From Actinomyces respiraculi (GTDB lineage: Bacteria; Actinomycetota; Actinomycetes; Actinomycetales; Actinomycetaceae): a stretch of 64,000 bases of DNA. The translations under genes and the position numbers were made by a program. The stretch spans positions 496,001-560,000 of the forward strand of contig NZ_CP063989.1 in assembly GCF_014595995.2 (NCBI RefSeq). Direction: 5' to 3'. The notes beneath the pieces were generated by a model. That model was not told the DNA's origin. It saw only the letters and a program-made list of their open reading frames with translations, and ran no database searches. This document shows, one piece after another, positions 17,229 through 25,447 of this stretch (position 1 is its first letter; the number at the start of each line of letters is the position of its first letter).

Positions 17229-17245
17229 GGCCGGGGCATCGGCAC

Positions 17246-18916
17246 TCAGCCGGAGAGCTGGTTGAAGTCCTCGGTGGTGAGCGTCCCATCCCTCAGGGAC
17301 TCGAAGAAGTCCGGGGCCGTCGTGTTCTCCAGGAGTACGGCCGCGCCGATCCCTCCGGGCTCGTAGTCGAGGGACTCGATCGGGGGAGCGCCCATGAGCC
17401 CGCTGCCCGTGGCGTTGCGGAAGGCCAGGACCATCCTGGCCAGGTCAACGGATCCCATGCCCTCATCCACCGTCAGCGTGGAGGCACCGGCCTCAACGAG
17501 CGCGTCCTGACGACTGAGCGACAGGAGCGTCTCGGTGCTCATCGCCTCCGAGACGACGGCGGAGACGACGGCGCGCTGGCGCAGTGCCCGGCCGATGTCC
17601 CCCAGGGGGTCGGCCTTGCGCATGCGCGAGTAGGCCAGCGCCCGCGTGCCGTCGACCGTCTGGCACTCGCCGTCGGCCGTGTGCCACACGAGCCCGGAGT
17701 CGGGGTCCTCGACGTCGTAGTCCAGACACACCTCGATACCGCCTACGGCGTCCACGAGGGAGGTCACGCCCCCCATACCGACCTCGACGTAGTGGTCCAC
17801 GGTCAGGCCGGTGAGGTCCTCGACCGTTGCGACCAGGAGCGGGGCCCCGCCGTAGGAGTAGGAGGCGTTGATCTTGTCCCCGCCGTGGTCCGGGATCTCG
17901 ACGTAGGTGTCGCGCGGCAGCGAGACGAGCGCCGTGGTGCCGTTCTGCGCACGGTGCAGGAGCATGATCGAGTCCGCCCTCGCGCCCTCGGTCTCATCCT
18001 GGATGGTGCCGTCGGCGCGCGAGTCCGAGCCGACGATGAGCCAGGTCTGCCCGGCTGTGTCCGCGGCCCCGGAGAGCGCGTCCACGCGCCCGATGGAGTC
18101 TTCGACGCGGTGCGCGAGCCACAGTATGCGCCCTGCAACGAGGGTCAGCGCGAGGACGAGGACGACGGCGATCCAGCGCAACGGGCGCCCGCGCCGACGT
18201 CGACGCGGCCGCGCAGGCTGGGGCGGGGGCACCGGCGGGCCGGCCTGGTGGAGCGGAGGCTGCGCCCAGGGGTCGGCCTGGGCGGGCCGGGCGGCCTGGG
18301 CGGGCTGGGCAGCCTGAGCGGGCCGGGCGGCGAACTGGCGCGTGGGCGGCACCGTGGGCTGCTGCGGACGGTGGGCGCCTGGCTGGTGGACGGAGCGGCG
18401 CACCGGGTAGGCGGTCTGCCCACCGGGCGCCGCTGCATGCGGGGCAGGGGGCAGAGCACCGGAGCGCGCGGCACCGGCCGTCGGCAGCGCCCGGGTCCGT
18501 TCGACGCCGTCCTGTCCGCCGGGTGCGAGAGGGACGGCGGAGGAGCCCGCACGCGCGCGCGACGAGTGGGGGCGGCGCGGGGCACCGGAGTCGCGTGGCG
18601 GCAGCGCGGGGGGCTGGGCTGCTCGGGATTGTTGGCGCTGGGCAGCTGGCGGGGGAGGGGCCTGACGATGCTCGGCGGTGGGAGGTGGCGGCGCCTGGCG
18701 TCTAGCGCCGACGGGCGGGGGAGGGGCCTGACGATGCTCGGCGGTGGGAGGCGGCGTGCCCTGGCGACGGGCCTGACCGGCCGCGCCGTCGGCGCGTAGA
18801 TCCCGAGAGGGTGTCGCGGGCGGCTCTCGGCGCTCTCGGCGCTCGCGACGCCGCCCCCTGGCTCCAGAGCCGGGGGTGAAGGAGGGGGGCAGGTCGCCCG
18901 AGTCAGACGAGCTCAT
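17246..18916 (-). CDS. LytR-CpsA-Psr family wall glycopolymer ligase, long Pro-rich N-terminus
   Basis: 556 residues. A cytoplasmic Pro/Gln/Arg-rich region of about 230 residues, with repeated TAEHRQAPPPP units, precedes one membrane helix (WIAVVLVLALTLVAGRILWL). The extracellular LCP domain has LIVGSDSRADG, a SLPRDTYVEIP loop and the GTRALAYSRMR motif with its substrate-pyrophosphate Arg. LCP enzymes transfer lipid-linked glycopolymers to peptidoglycan. The intracellular repeats are unusual and could dock a regulator. A second LCP gene lies 56 bp upstream on the same strand. Confidence 0.92.
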   Translation of the reverse strand: MSSSDSGDLPPSFTPGSGARGRRRERRERREPPATPSRDLRADGAAGQARRQGTPPPTAEHRQAPPPPVGARRQAPPPPTAEHRQAPPPPAAQRQQSRAAQPPALPPRDSGAPRRPHSSRARAGSSAVPLAPGGQDGVERTRALPTAGAARSGALPPAPHAAAPGGQTAYPVRRSVHQPGAHRPQQPTVPPTRQFAARPAQAAQPAQAARPAQADPWAQPPLHQAGPPVPPPQPARPRRRRRGRPLRWIAVVLVLALTLVAGRILWLAHRVEDSIGRVDALSGAADTAGQTWLIVGSDSRADGTIQDETEGARADSIMLLHRAQNGTTALVSLPRDTYVEIPDHGGDKINASYSYGGAPLLVATVEDLTGLTVDHYVEVGMGGVTSLVDAVGGIEVCLDYDVEDPDSGLVWHTADGECQTVDGTRALAYSRMRKADPLGDIGRALRQRAVVSAVVSEAMSTETLLSLSRQDALVEAGASTLTVDEGMGSVDLARMVLAFRNATGSGLMGAPPIESLDYEPGGIGAAVLLENTTAPDFFESLRDGTLTTEDFNQLSG

Positions 18917-18972
18917 GACGGGAGGGCCTCGCTCGGGGGTGTCGGTGACATAGCGGGTTACTGACGCAGAGC

Positions 18973-20259
18973 CTAGTGCTGGAGGTTGTAACAGGCGGCA
19001 GCGGGGTCCTCGGTGGGGGGCGCGCCCACCTGGGCGTCCTCCTCCGGGGTGCCCTCGTCGGTGGAGCCGTCTGCTGAGCCCGGGGCATCGGTGCTCGCGG
19101 AGTCCGAGGGCACGCCCCCGTCACCCTGGACGGTGACGGACTCGTCGGGAACCGGGGTGTCGTTGATGAGGGCATCCCACACGGCCTCGGCCTCCCAGGA
19201 GGGCACGACGCGGTTGTCGGGGTCCGAGGGGGCCGGAGCGACGGGCATCGTCACGAAGCGCACATTGTCCATGCCGATGGAGGCGATGGACTGGGCCAGA
19301 CCCGCCAGCGTGGTCAGCTCGCCGATGCCCGGCGAGGTCGTGAGCGTCGCCAGCGCGCTGCGGGCGAAGGAGTACAGGTCCGTGGCCGAGGTCAGCAGGT
19401 TCTTCTGCTGGGCCGTGCGCAGCATCGCCGCCATGAGGTTCTGCTGGCGGCCAATGCGGTTGAGGTCCGAACCGTCATAGCCGACGCCGTAGCGCACGCG
19501 CGCGTACTGCACAGCCGTCAGCCCGTCCATGTGGTAACAGCCGGCCTCGAGCTCGAGCCCCGTGTGGTCGGGGTCGTAGATGTCCTCCTCGACGTAGACC
19601 TGCACGCCCCCCAGGGCGTCGACCATGGTGGACAGACCCGAGAAGTCCACGACCATGTACTCGTCGATGAAGATGCCCGTCAGCTGTTCGACGGTCTTGA
19701 TCGTGCAGGCGGCCCCTGCGGCAACGGCCTCGGGCGACGAGTTCTCGCCCGCACCGTTGGAGAAGGCCGTGTTGAACATGGTGTCGTCCTGGGCGTGGCT
19801 CTCGGTACCGTCCGCCTGCATGCACTTGGGGATGTCCAGGAGCGTGTCACGGGGGATGGAGACAACCTCGATCCGGGAGCGGTCCGCGGAGACGTGGAGG
19901 ATCATCGCCGTGTCCGAGCGGGCGACGGCGACGTCCTCACTGCCGTCGGCGCCGTCGATGTTGTTGGCTCCCGCACGCGTGTCCGTGCCCATGACGAGGA
20001 TGTTGACGGCCCGGCCGGCGTAGCTGTCCGCCACCGCCTCGCCGCCGGTGTCGGCGTCGGCGCGGGTGGGCCGGTCAGTGCCGAGGAGGTTGTTGACGTC
20101 GATGCGGTTGACCTGGCTCTGCAGGTCGTGGTAGCTGATCGCCGCGAACGACGTTGCGAACAGCACGACGGACAGCAGGACGAGGAGGATCGTGCGCCCG
20201 GTATGACGGGCGAGGTCCTGCGCGGCATGCCGTGCGAGCGGCCGGAGCGAAGAAGGCAC
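18973..20259 (-). CDS. LytR-CpsA-Psr family wall glycopolymer ligase
   Basis: 428 residues from GTG 20259, set by a TATCAT box ending 7 nt upstream (ATG 20265 would overlap the promoter). A short cytoplasmic end and one membrane helix precede the LCP domain, with VMGTDTRAG, SIPRDTLLDIP and AVQYARVRYG. The acidic, Ser/Thr-rich tail ends in a Cys-containing AACYNLQH. It probably forms an operon with the LCP gene downstream. Both are divergent from the glycosyltransferase gene at 20431. Confidence 0.92.
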   Translation of the reverse strand: MPSSLRPLARHAAQDLARHTGRTILLVLLSVVLFATSFAAISYHDLQSQVNRIDVNNLLGTDRPTRADADTGGEAVADSYAGRAVNILVMGTDTRAGANNIDGADGSEDVAVARSDTAMILHVSADRSRIEVVSIPRDTLLDIPKCMQADGTESHAQDDTMFNTAFSNGAGENSSPEAVAAGAACTIKTVEQLTGIFIDEYMVVDFSGLSTMVDALGGVQVYVEEDIYDPDHTGLELEAGCYHMDGLTAVQYARVRYGVGYDGSDLNRIGRQQNLMAAMLRTAQQKNLLTSATDLYSFARSALATLTTSPGIGELTTLAGLAQSIASIGMDNVRFVTMPVAPAPSDPDNRVVPSWEAEAVWDALINDTPVPDESVTVQGDGGVPSDSASTDAPGSADGSTDEGTPEEDAQVGAPPTEDPAAACYNLQH

Positions 20260-20266
20260 GAGCATG

Positions 20267-20272
20267 ATGATA
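20267..20272 (-). promoter_or_regulatory. -10 box TATCAT, leaderless (LCP operon)
   Basis: Minus-strand TATCAT ends 7 nt before GTG 20259. Confidence 0.5.
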
Positions 20273-20418
20273 GGGAACGCCGCTGGGAAAACTGTGGAGA
20301 TCACTGCCCACCCCGCGGCGGACGGCGGCATCACCCAGGCGGGCAGACGGTGCGCGGGCCTGCCGTGACCCGGTGCCGACAGCCCCGTCCGGGCCGCTGT
20401 CGCGGTGGAGCCTTCGGC

Positions 20419-20424
20419 TAGGAT
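20419..20424 (+). promoter_or_regulatory. -10 box TAGGAT, leaderless (GT2)
   Basis: TAGGAT ends 6 nt before GTG 20431. Confidence 0.5.
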
Positions 20425-20430
20425 CCGCCT

Positions 20431-21303
20431 GTGACCACAGAAACCACCGGGACGATCCGGGTTGTCACCGTCACCTACAACCCTGGTGCCGAGCTCGACC
20501 GTTTCCTCGCCTCCGTGCCCGCGGCGACTGCGAGGAAGGTCACGCTCGTCATCGCCGACAACGGCTCCGAGCACCACCTCGTCGACGAGCTGGCCGCACG
20601 TCACGGAGCCCGGGTCGTGCGCAGCGGAGCCAACCTCGGTTACGGCGGTGGCGCCAACCTGGCCGCCGCGGAGCTGACGGAGGACTGGATCGTCGTCGCC
20701 AACCCGGACATCATCTGGCGCCCGGGCAGCCTGGACCTCCTCGTGGAGGCCGCGCAGGCGGACCCGACGGCCGGCTGCCTGGGCCCGCGTCTGCTCAACT
20801 CGGACGGCACCGTCTACCCGTCCGGGCGCGCCCTGCCGACCCTCCTGGGTGGGGCGGGTCACGCGCTGCTGACGCGGGTCTGGCCCTCCAACCCCTTCTC
20901 CACCGCCTACCACGCCCAGAACGGCAATGACGCCGTCCGTCAGGTCGGCTGGCTCTCGGGCGCCTGCCTCCTGCTGCCCCGGCACGTGTGGCAGGCCCTG
21001 GGAGGCTTCGACGACGACTACTTCATGTTCTTCGAGGATGTTGACCTGGGGTCCCGTGTGAGCCGGGCGGGCTGGCGCAACATCCAAGTGCCCGAGGCGG
21101 TCGTCATCCATGAGCAGGGCGCCTCCTGGAAGGCCCGCCCCGAGAAGATGATCCGGGCGCACCACGCCTCAGCCAGACGCTACATGTGCGGTGTCTACGA
21201 CGCCCCGTGGCAGGCGCCCGTGCGCTGGGCGATCACCGGGGGCCTGCGGCTGCGCGAGGAGGCCGAGGTACGCCTGGCCCGCAGAGCACGGCGCACCCAC
21301 TGA
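20431..21303 (+). CDS. Family 2 glycosyltransferase, rhamnosyltransferase (WbbL)-like
   Basis: 290 residues. GT-A fold features are visible: VTVTYNP, ADNGSE, the NLGYGGGAN loop, the DxD-like ANPDI, and a FMFFEDVDLGSR segment with the catalytic-base region. This combination is typical of dTDP-rhamnosyl transferases such as WbbL, which adds rhamnose to GlcNAc-PP-decaprenol in actinobacterial wall linkers. Assignment to that exact step is inference. It stands beside the LCP ligases and is divergent from them. Confidence 0.85.
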   Translation: MTTETTGTIRVVTVTYNPGAELDRFLASVPAATARKVTLVIADNGSEHHLVDELAARHGARVVRSGANLGYGGGANLAAAELTEDWIVVANPDIIWRPGSLDLLVEAAQADPTAGCLGPRLLNSDGTVYPSGRALPTLLGGAGHALLTRVWPSNPFSTAYHAQNGNDAVRQVGWLSGACLLLPRHVWQALGGFDDDYFMFFEDVDLGSRVSRAGWRNIQVPEAVVIHEQGASWKARPEKMIRAHHASARRYMCGVYDAPWQAPVRWAITGGLRLREEAEVRLARRARRTH

Positions 21304-21384
21304 GCACCGACTGAGCACTCACGGGCATTCACTGACCGGTCGCGGCCGACCCGAGCGGGCTCGGCCGAGCACCCGGTGCGGAGC

Positions 21385-21825
21385 TCAGTCCCGTCCCGGT
21401 TGCGTCACGGTCGCGCTGGGCTGAGTGTCCGCGTCGGCCCGAGTACCTGCGTCGGCCCGAGTGCCCGCACTGGGCTCTCCGACGGCGCCGTCGGCCGCCT
21501 CCATCAGGGCGATCCGGCGTGCAAGGCGCGTGACCTGACGCTCGAGGGCCGCGTTGCGGCGGAAGGAGGAGAGCATCTGGGCGAGGAAGGCCACCGCCAG
21601 CGCATAGAGCAGCAGGTCGGTTCCACGCCCGACCCCCACCAGGTGCGCCAGGCGCGTCAAGAGGCTTGGCACGGCAATGGACACAACCGCGAAGGCCACG
21701 AAGCCGAGCGTCACCAGACGCCGGGCGGCCTGGTGACGCGAGCCGCCCGGGACGCGGTAGATGAGCCAGCCGATCACGCCGACGGCGGCGATCAGGACGA
21801 CCTGGATAATGATCTGAGAACTCAT
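21385..21825 (-). CDS. DUF2304 family membrane protein
   Basis: 146 residues. Two or three hydrophobic helices fill residues 1-85, followed by a coiled stretch (ALERQVTRLARRIALME) and a Thr/Ala/Asp tail containing TRADAGTRADADT microrepeats. DUF2304 proteins are commonly encoded next to DPM1-like glycosyltransferases, as here, and may anchor or assist them. The gene starts 21 bp after the partner gene on the same strand. Confidence 0.82.
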   Translation of the reverse strand: MSSQIIIQVVLIAAVGVIGWLIYRVPGGSRHQAARRLVTLGFVAFAVVSIAVPSLLTRLAHLVGVGRGTDLLLYALAVAFLAQMLSSFRRNAALERQVTRLARRIALMEAADGAVGEPSAGTRADAGTRADADTQPSATVTQPGRD

Positions 21826-21846
21826 GGATGCGCTCCTGCCCGGCCC

Positions 21847-22572
21847 TCAGGAGAAGACCAGGTCGACGAGGATGTTGACGGAGTTCCACAGGGACTGGCC
21901 CTTGGCCCGGGAGTAGTCGGTGTAGGCGATCCGCACCGGGTGCTCGGCCCAGGCCAGGCCCGTCGCGCCCAGCTGGCGCACGATCTCTGAGGCGTGGGCC
22001 ATGCGGTTCTGGCGCAGCTGGAGGCGCTCGAGGGCGTCGCGGCGGATGACGCGCAGCCCGTTGTGGGCGTCGGTCAGGCGCATGCCCGAGCTGTGGGAGG
22101 ACACGGCGGCGGCCGTGCGCAGGACCAGACGCTTGGCCCGGCCGACCCGCGTGGAGCCGTCGAGGAAGCGCGAGCCGAGGACGAAGCCCAGATCCTCGGC
22201 CCGCGAGCGCTCCACCATGGCGGCCGCGTCAGCCACCGAGTGCTGGCCGTCGGCGTCGAAAGTCACCGCCCAACGGGCCCGCGTGCGCTCCAGGACATAG
22301 GTGAAGCCCGTCTGCAGCGCCGCCCCCTGCCCGAGGTTGACGGGGTGGCGCACGACGACGACGCCCGTCGTGGCGGCCTCGGCGGCCGAGGCATCCGTCG
22401 AGCCGTCATCGACGACGACGATGTGGGGGAAGACGTGGCGCGCCTCCTCGATGACGCGGCGCACCACTGGGGCCTCGTTGTAAAGGGGGATGATGAGCCA
22501 CGCATCGTTGACGACCCGCAGCGTGCGAGAGGAGGCGGGCATGCCGTGGTCGTCGCGTCCGGTGTCGGTCAT
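21847..22572 (-). CDS. DPM1-like family 2 glycosyltransferase
   Basis: 241 residues. LIIPLYNE, VVDDGSTD, and TFDADGQH with its metal-binding DAD identify a polyprenyl-phosphate glycosyltransferase of the dolichol-phosphate-mannose synthase type. It would load a sugar onto decaprenyl phosphate for GT-C enzymes or GtrA-type systems. It forms a two-gene operon with DUF2304. The sugar is unknown. Confidence 0.87.
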   Translation of the reverse strand: MTDTGRDDHGMPASSRTLRVVNDAWLIIPLYNEAPVVRRVIEEARHVFPHIVVVDDGSTDASAAEAATTGVVVVRHPVNLGQGAALQTGFTYVLERTRARWAVTFDADGQHSVADAAAMVERSRAEDLGFVLGSRFLDGSTRVGRAKRLVLRTAAAVSSHSSGMRLTDAHNGLRVIRRDALERLQLRQNRMAHASEIVRQLGATGLAWAEHPVRIAYTDYSRAKGQSLWNSVNILVDLVFS

Positions 22573-22618
22573 TCCGATAGTGTCTCACGGCCGCTGTCGT
22601 CCACCACGAGGGTGCACA

Positions 22619-22624
22619 TACGAT
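22619..22624 (+). promoter_or_regulatory. Possible -10 box of the acetyltransferase operon
   Basis: TACGAT at 22619-22624 would give a leader of about 50 nt ending in the GAGGAG ribosome site before GTG 22684. It would drive the 22684-28211 gene cluster. Confidence 0.4.
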
Positions 22625-22683
22625 GGTCCACGGGTGACGACGGTGGACGCCGCCGTGGGGCCAGACACAGACGAGGAGTACCC

Positions 22684-23307
22684 GTGAGCGTGAGGATCGT
22701 CGACTCGGCCGATGTCTCGGACGAGGCCGTCATCGGTGACGGCACCAGCGTCTGGCACCTCGCCCAGGTGCGTGAGCACGCCGTCCTCGGCACGAGCTGC
22801 GTCGTCGGACGCGGCGCCTACATCGGTGAGGGCGTCATCATGGGGGACAACTGCAAGGTGCAGAACTACGCCCTCGTCTACGAGCCCGCCCGCCTGGCCG
22901 ACGGCGTCTTCATCGGCCCGGCCGTCACCCTCACCAACGACCACTTCCCCCGCGCTGTCAACCCCGACGGCACCCTGAAGTCAGCAGCCGACTGGGAGCC
23001 GGTCGGCGTCACCATCGAGCAAGGCGCCTCCGTCGGTGCGCGCGCCGTCTGCGTCGCCCCCGTGACCATTGGCGCCTGGGCGACCGTCGCCGCCGGCGCC
23101 GTCGTCACGAAGGACGTGCCCGCCCACGCCCTCGTTGCCGGGGTCCCCGCCCGCCGCATCGGCTGGGTGGGGCGGGCCGGTGAGCCCCTCGTCGCCGTCG
23201 CCGACAACGACCCTGCCTACCGTGAGGGCGTGACGCGCTGGCGCTGCCCCGTCACGTCCACCGTCTTCGAAGAGCTCGAGAACACGATCCGAGAGGTGTC
23301 CATCTGA
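22684..23307 (+). CDS. Left-handed beta-helix sugar N-acetyltransferase, WbpD-like
   Basis: 207 residues from GTG 22684 with GAGGAG about 6 nt upstream. Hexapeptide repeats run through residues 10-160, with the active-site region FIGPAVTLTNDHFPR. The C-terminal RWRCPVTST stretch is typical of UDP-2-acetamido-3-amino-glucuronate N-acetyltransferases (WbpD). It would acetylate the C3 amine installed by the next gene. The stop overlaps the next start (TGATG), so the three genes are translationally coupled. Confidence 0.87.
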   Translation: MSVRIVDSADVSDEAVIGDGTSVWHLAQVREHAVLGTSCVVGRGAYIGEGVIMGDNCKVQNYALVYEPARLADGVFIGPAVTLTNDHFPRAVNPDGTLKSAADWEPVGVTIEQGASVGARAVCVAPVTIGAWATVAAGAVVTKDVPAHALVAGVPARRIGWVGRAGEPLVAVADNDPAYREGVTRWRCPVTSTVFEELENTIREVSI

Positions 23308-24446
23308 TGGCATTCGACGTCATCCCGCCTGCCAAGCCGATTATCGGGCAGGAGGAGCGCGCCGCCGTCGACGCCGTCATCGCCTCCGGCATGGTTGTCC
23401 AGGGTCCGCAGGTGGCGGCCTTCGAGGAGGAGTTCAGCGCCCAGGTGGTCGCCGGCACCCACGCCGTCGCCGTCAACTCCGGCACCTCCGCTCAGCACCT
23501 GGCCGCCCTGGCCTCCCTTAACGAGACGAACCCGGCGGCCGTGGTCGACACCGAGGTCATCGTGCCCTCCTTCACCTTCGCTGCGACCGGCAACTCCGTC
23601 GCCGCCACGGGCGCGCGCCCCGTCTTCGCCGACATCGACCCCGTGACCTTCACCCTCGACCCGGCCGGCGTCGAGGCGGCCATCACCGAGCGGACCGTCG
23701 CCATCGAGGTCGTCCACCTTTACGGCCTGCCCGCCAACATGCCCGAGATCCTGGCCATCGCCGAGCGCCATGGCCTGAAGGTCTGGGAGGACTGCGCCCA
23801 GGCGCACGCCGCCGCCATCGACGGCACACCCGTGGGCACCTTCGGCGAGTGGGGCTCCTTCTCCTTCTACCCCACGAAGAACATGACCTCCCTTGAGGGC
23901 GGCATGGTCTCGACCGCCGACGCCGAGCTGGCCAGGCGCGTGCGGCTGCTGCGCAACCAGGGCATGGAGCGCCAGTACGCCAACGAGCTCGTTGGCTTCA
24001 ACAACCGCATGACGGACGTGGGCGCCGCCGTCGGCCGCGTCCAACTGACCAAGCTGGAGGGCTGGACCGCCCAGCGACAGGCCAACGCGGCCGTCCTGGA
24101 CGCCGGGCTCGCCGGCGTCGGCGGCGTCGTCACCCCCGCGGTGCCCGAGGGCTACCGTCACGTCTACCACCAGTACACGATCCGCTTCGAGGGGGCCACG
24201 GCTGCCGAGCGCACCGCCGCCCAGACGGCCCTGAAGGAGGAGTGGGGCGTCGGCTCAGGCGTCTACTACCCGATCCCCAACCACCGGCTCGACTCCCTGG
24301 CCCGCTACGCCCCGGGCCTGGAGCTGCCCGGCACTAAGAAGGCGGCCCGCGAGTGCCTGTCCCTGCCCGTGCACCCGTCACTGAGCCAGGCCGACCTCGA
24401 GCGCATCGTCGAGGCCGTGGCCGCCGTCGCGAAGGCGGGTGCGTGA
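23307..24446 (+). CDS. DegT/DnrJ/EryC1/StrS sugar aminotransferase, WbpE-like
   Basis: 379 residues. PLP binding is clear: Lys191 in SFYPTKNMTS, Asp162 in EDCAQAH, and NSGTSA near residue 58. Family members aminate keto sugars using glutamate. Between a WbpD-like acetyltransferase and a WbpB-like dehydrogenase the likely substrate is the 3-keto form of UDP-GlcNAcA (pathway inference). It overlaps its upstream neighbour by 1 bp and the downstream one by 4 bp. Confidence 0.9.
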   Translation: MAFDVIPPAKPIIGQEERAAVDAVIASGMVVQGPQVAAFEEEFSAQVVAGTHAVAVNSGTSAQHLAALASLNETNPAAVVDTEVIVPSFTFAATGNSVAATGARPVFADIDPVTFTLDPAGVEAAITERTVAIEVVHLYGLPANMPEILAIAERHGLKVWEDCAQAHAAAIDGTPVGTFGEWGSFSFYPTKNMTSLEGGMVSTADAELARRVRLLRNQGMERQYANELVGFNNRMTDVGAAVGRVQLTKLEGWTAQRQANAAVLDAGLAGVGGVVTPAVPEGYRHVYHQYTIRFEGATAAERTAAQTALKEEWGVGSGVYYPIPNHRLDSLARYAPGLELPGTKKAARECLSLPVHPSLSQADLERIVEAVAAVAKAGA

Positions 24447-25447
24447 GCATGGGGCAGAACCTGCGCGTCGGGCTCATCGGCCTGGGGACGATGGGCCGCC
24501 ACCACGCCCGCGTCATCCGCGCCACCGAGGGGCTCGATCTCGTCGCCGTCGCCGACCCGGGCGGTGACCGCTTCGGCGTCGCCGTCGGCCTGCCGGTGCT
24601 GCCCGACGTCGACGCCCTCATCAGCGCCGGGATCGACGCCGCCCTGGTCGCCGTGCCCACCGTCTACCACGAGGACGTCGCCCTGGCCCTGGCCGACGCC
24701 GGCGTGCACACCATGGTGGAAAAGCCCATCGCCCACAGCGTCGAGGCGGGCGAGCGGGTGCGCGACGCCTTCGCCGAGCGCGGCCTGTTGGGCACGGTCG
24801 GCTACGTCGAGCGCTGCAACCCCGCCCTGCGTGCGCTGCGCGAGCGCCTTGACGCCGACGAGCTCGGGCGGGTCTACCAGGTCCTCACCCGCCGCCAGGG
24901 CCCCTTCCCGGCCCGCATCAGCGATGTCGGGGTCGTCAAGGACCTCGCCACCCACGACGTCGACCTCACCGCCTGGATCGCAGGCGCCCCCTACGTGTCG
25001 ATCAGCGCCCAGGTCGCCCACCGATCCGGCAGACAGCACGAGGACATGGTTGTCGCCAGCGGTCTGCTGGCCAACGGCGTCATCGTCTCCCACGTCATCA
25101 ACTGGCTCACCCCCTTCAAGGAGCGGGTCACGGTTGTCACCGGGGAGAAGGGTGCTTTCGTGGCCGACACCCTCACCGGGGACCTCACCTTCCACGCCAA
25201 CGGCACCGTGGAGTCCACCTGGGAGCAGGTCGCCAACGTACGAGGCGTGAGTGAGGGCGACGTCATCCGCTACGCCATCGCCAAGCGCGAGCCCCTGGCC
25301 CTGGAGGCCGAGCGCTTCCGCGACGCCGTGCTTGCCGGCCCCGGTGCCTCCACCGAGGTGGTGTCCATGGACGAAGGCGTGCACACGCTGCGTGTCGTCG
25401 AGGCCGTCCTGGCTGCGGCGGCCGAGAACCGGACGGTCGCGCTCTGA
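24443..25447 (+). CDS. Gfo/Idh/MocA sugar dehydrogenase, WbpB-like
   Basis: 334 residues from GTG 24443, which overlaps the aminotransferase stop (GTGA). Rossmann motif GLGTMG, then VEKPIAHS with the Lys of Gfo/Idh/MocA enzymes, and DLATHDVDL with the His. It would oxidise C3 of UDP-GlcNAcA with NAD, preparing it for the aminotransferase. An alternative start ATG lies at 24449. It is part of the tightly coupled cluster. Confidence 0.9.
   Translation: MSMGQNLRVGLIGLGTMGRHHARVIRATEGLDLVAVADPGGDRFGVAVGLPVLPDVDALISAGIDAALVAVPTVYHEDVALALADAGVHTMVEKPIAHSVEAGERVRDAFAERGLLGTVGYVERCNPALRALRERLDADELGRVYQVLTRRQGPFPARISDVGVVKDLATHDVDLTAWIAGAPYVSISAQVAHRSGRQHEDMVVASGLLANGVIVSHVINWLTPFKERVTVVTGEKGAFVADTLTGDLTFHANGTVESTWEQVANVRGVSEGDVIRYAIAKREPLALEAERFRDAVLAGPGASTEVVSMDEGVHTLRVVEAVLAAAAENRTVAL

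Noticed and set aside
20260..21165. N-terminal extension of the second LCP protein
   Set aside because: It runs antisense through the glycosyltransferase gene at 20431; the leaderless promoter at 20267-20272 fixes the start at 20259.
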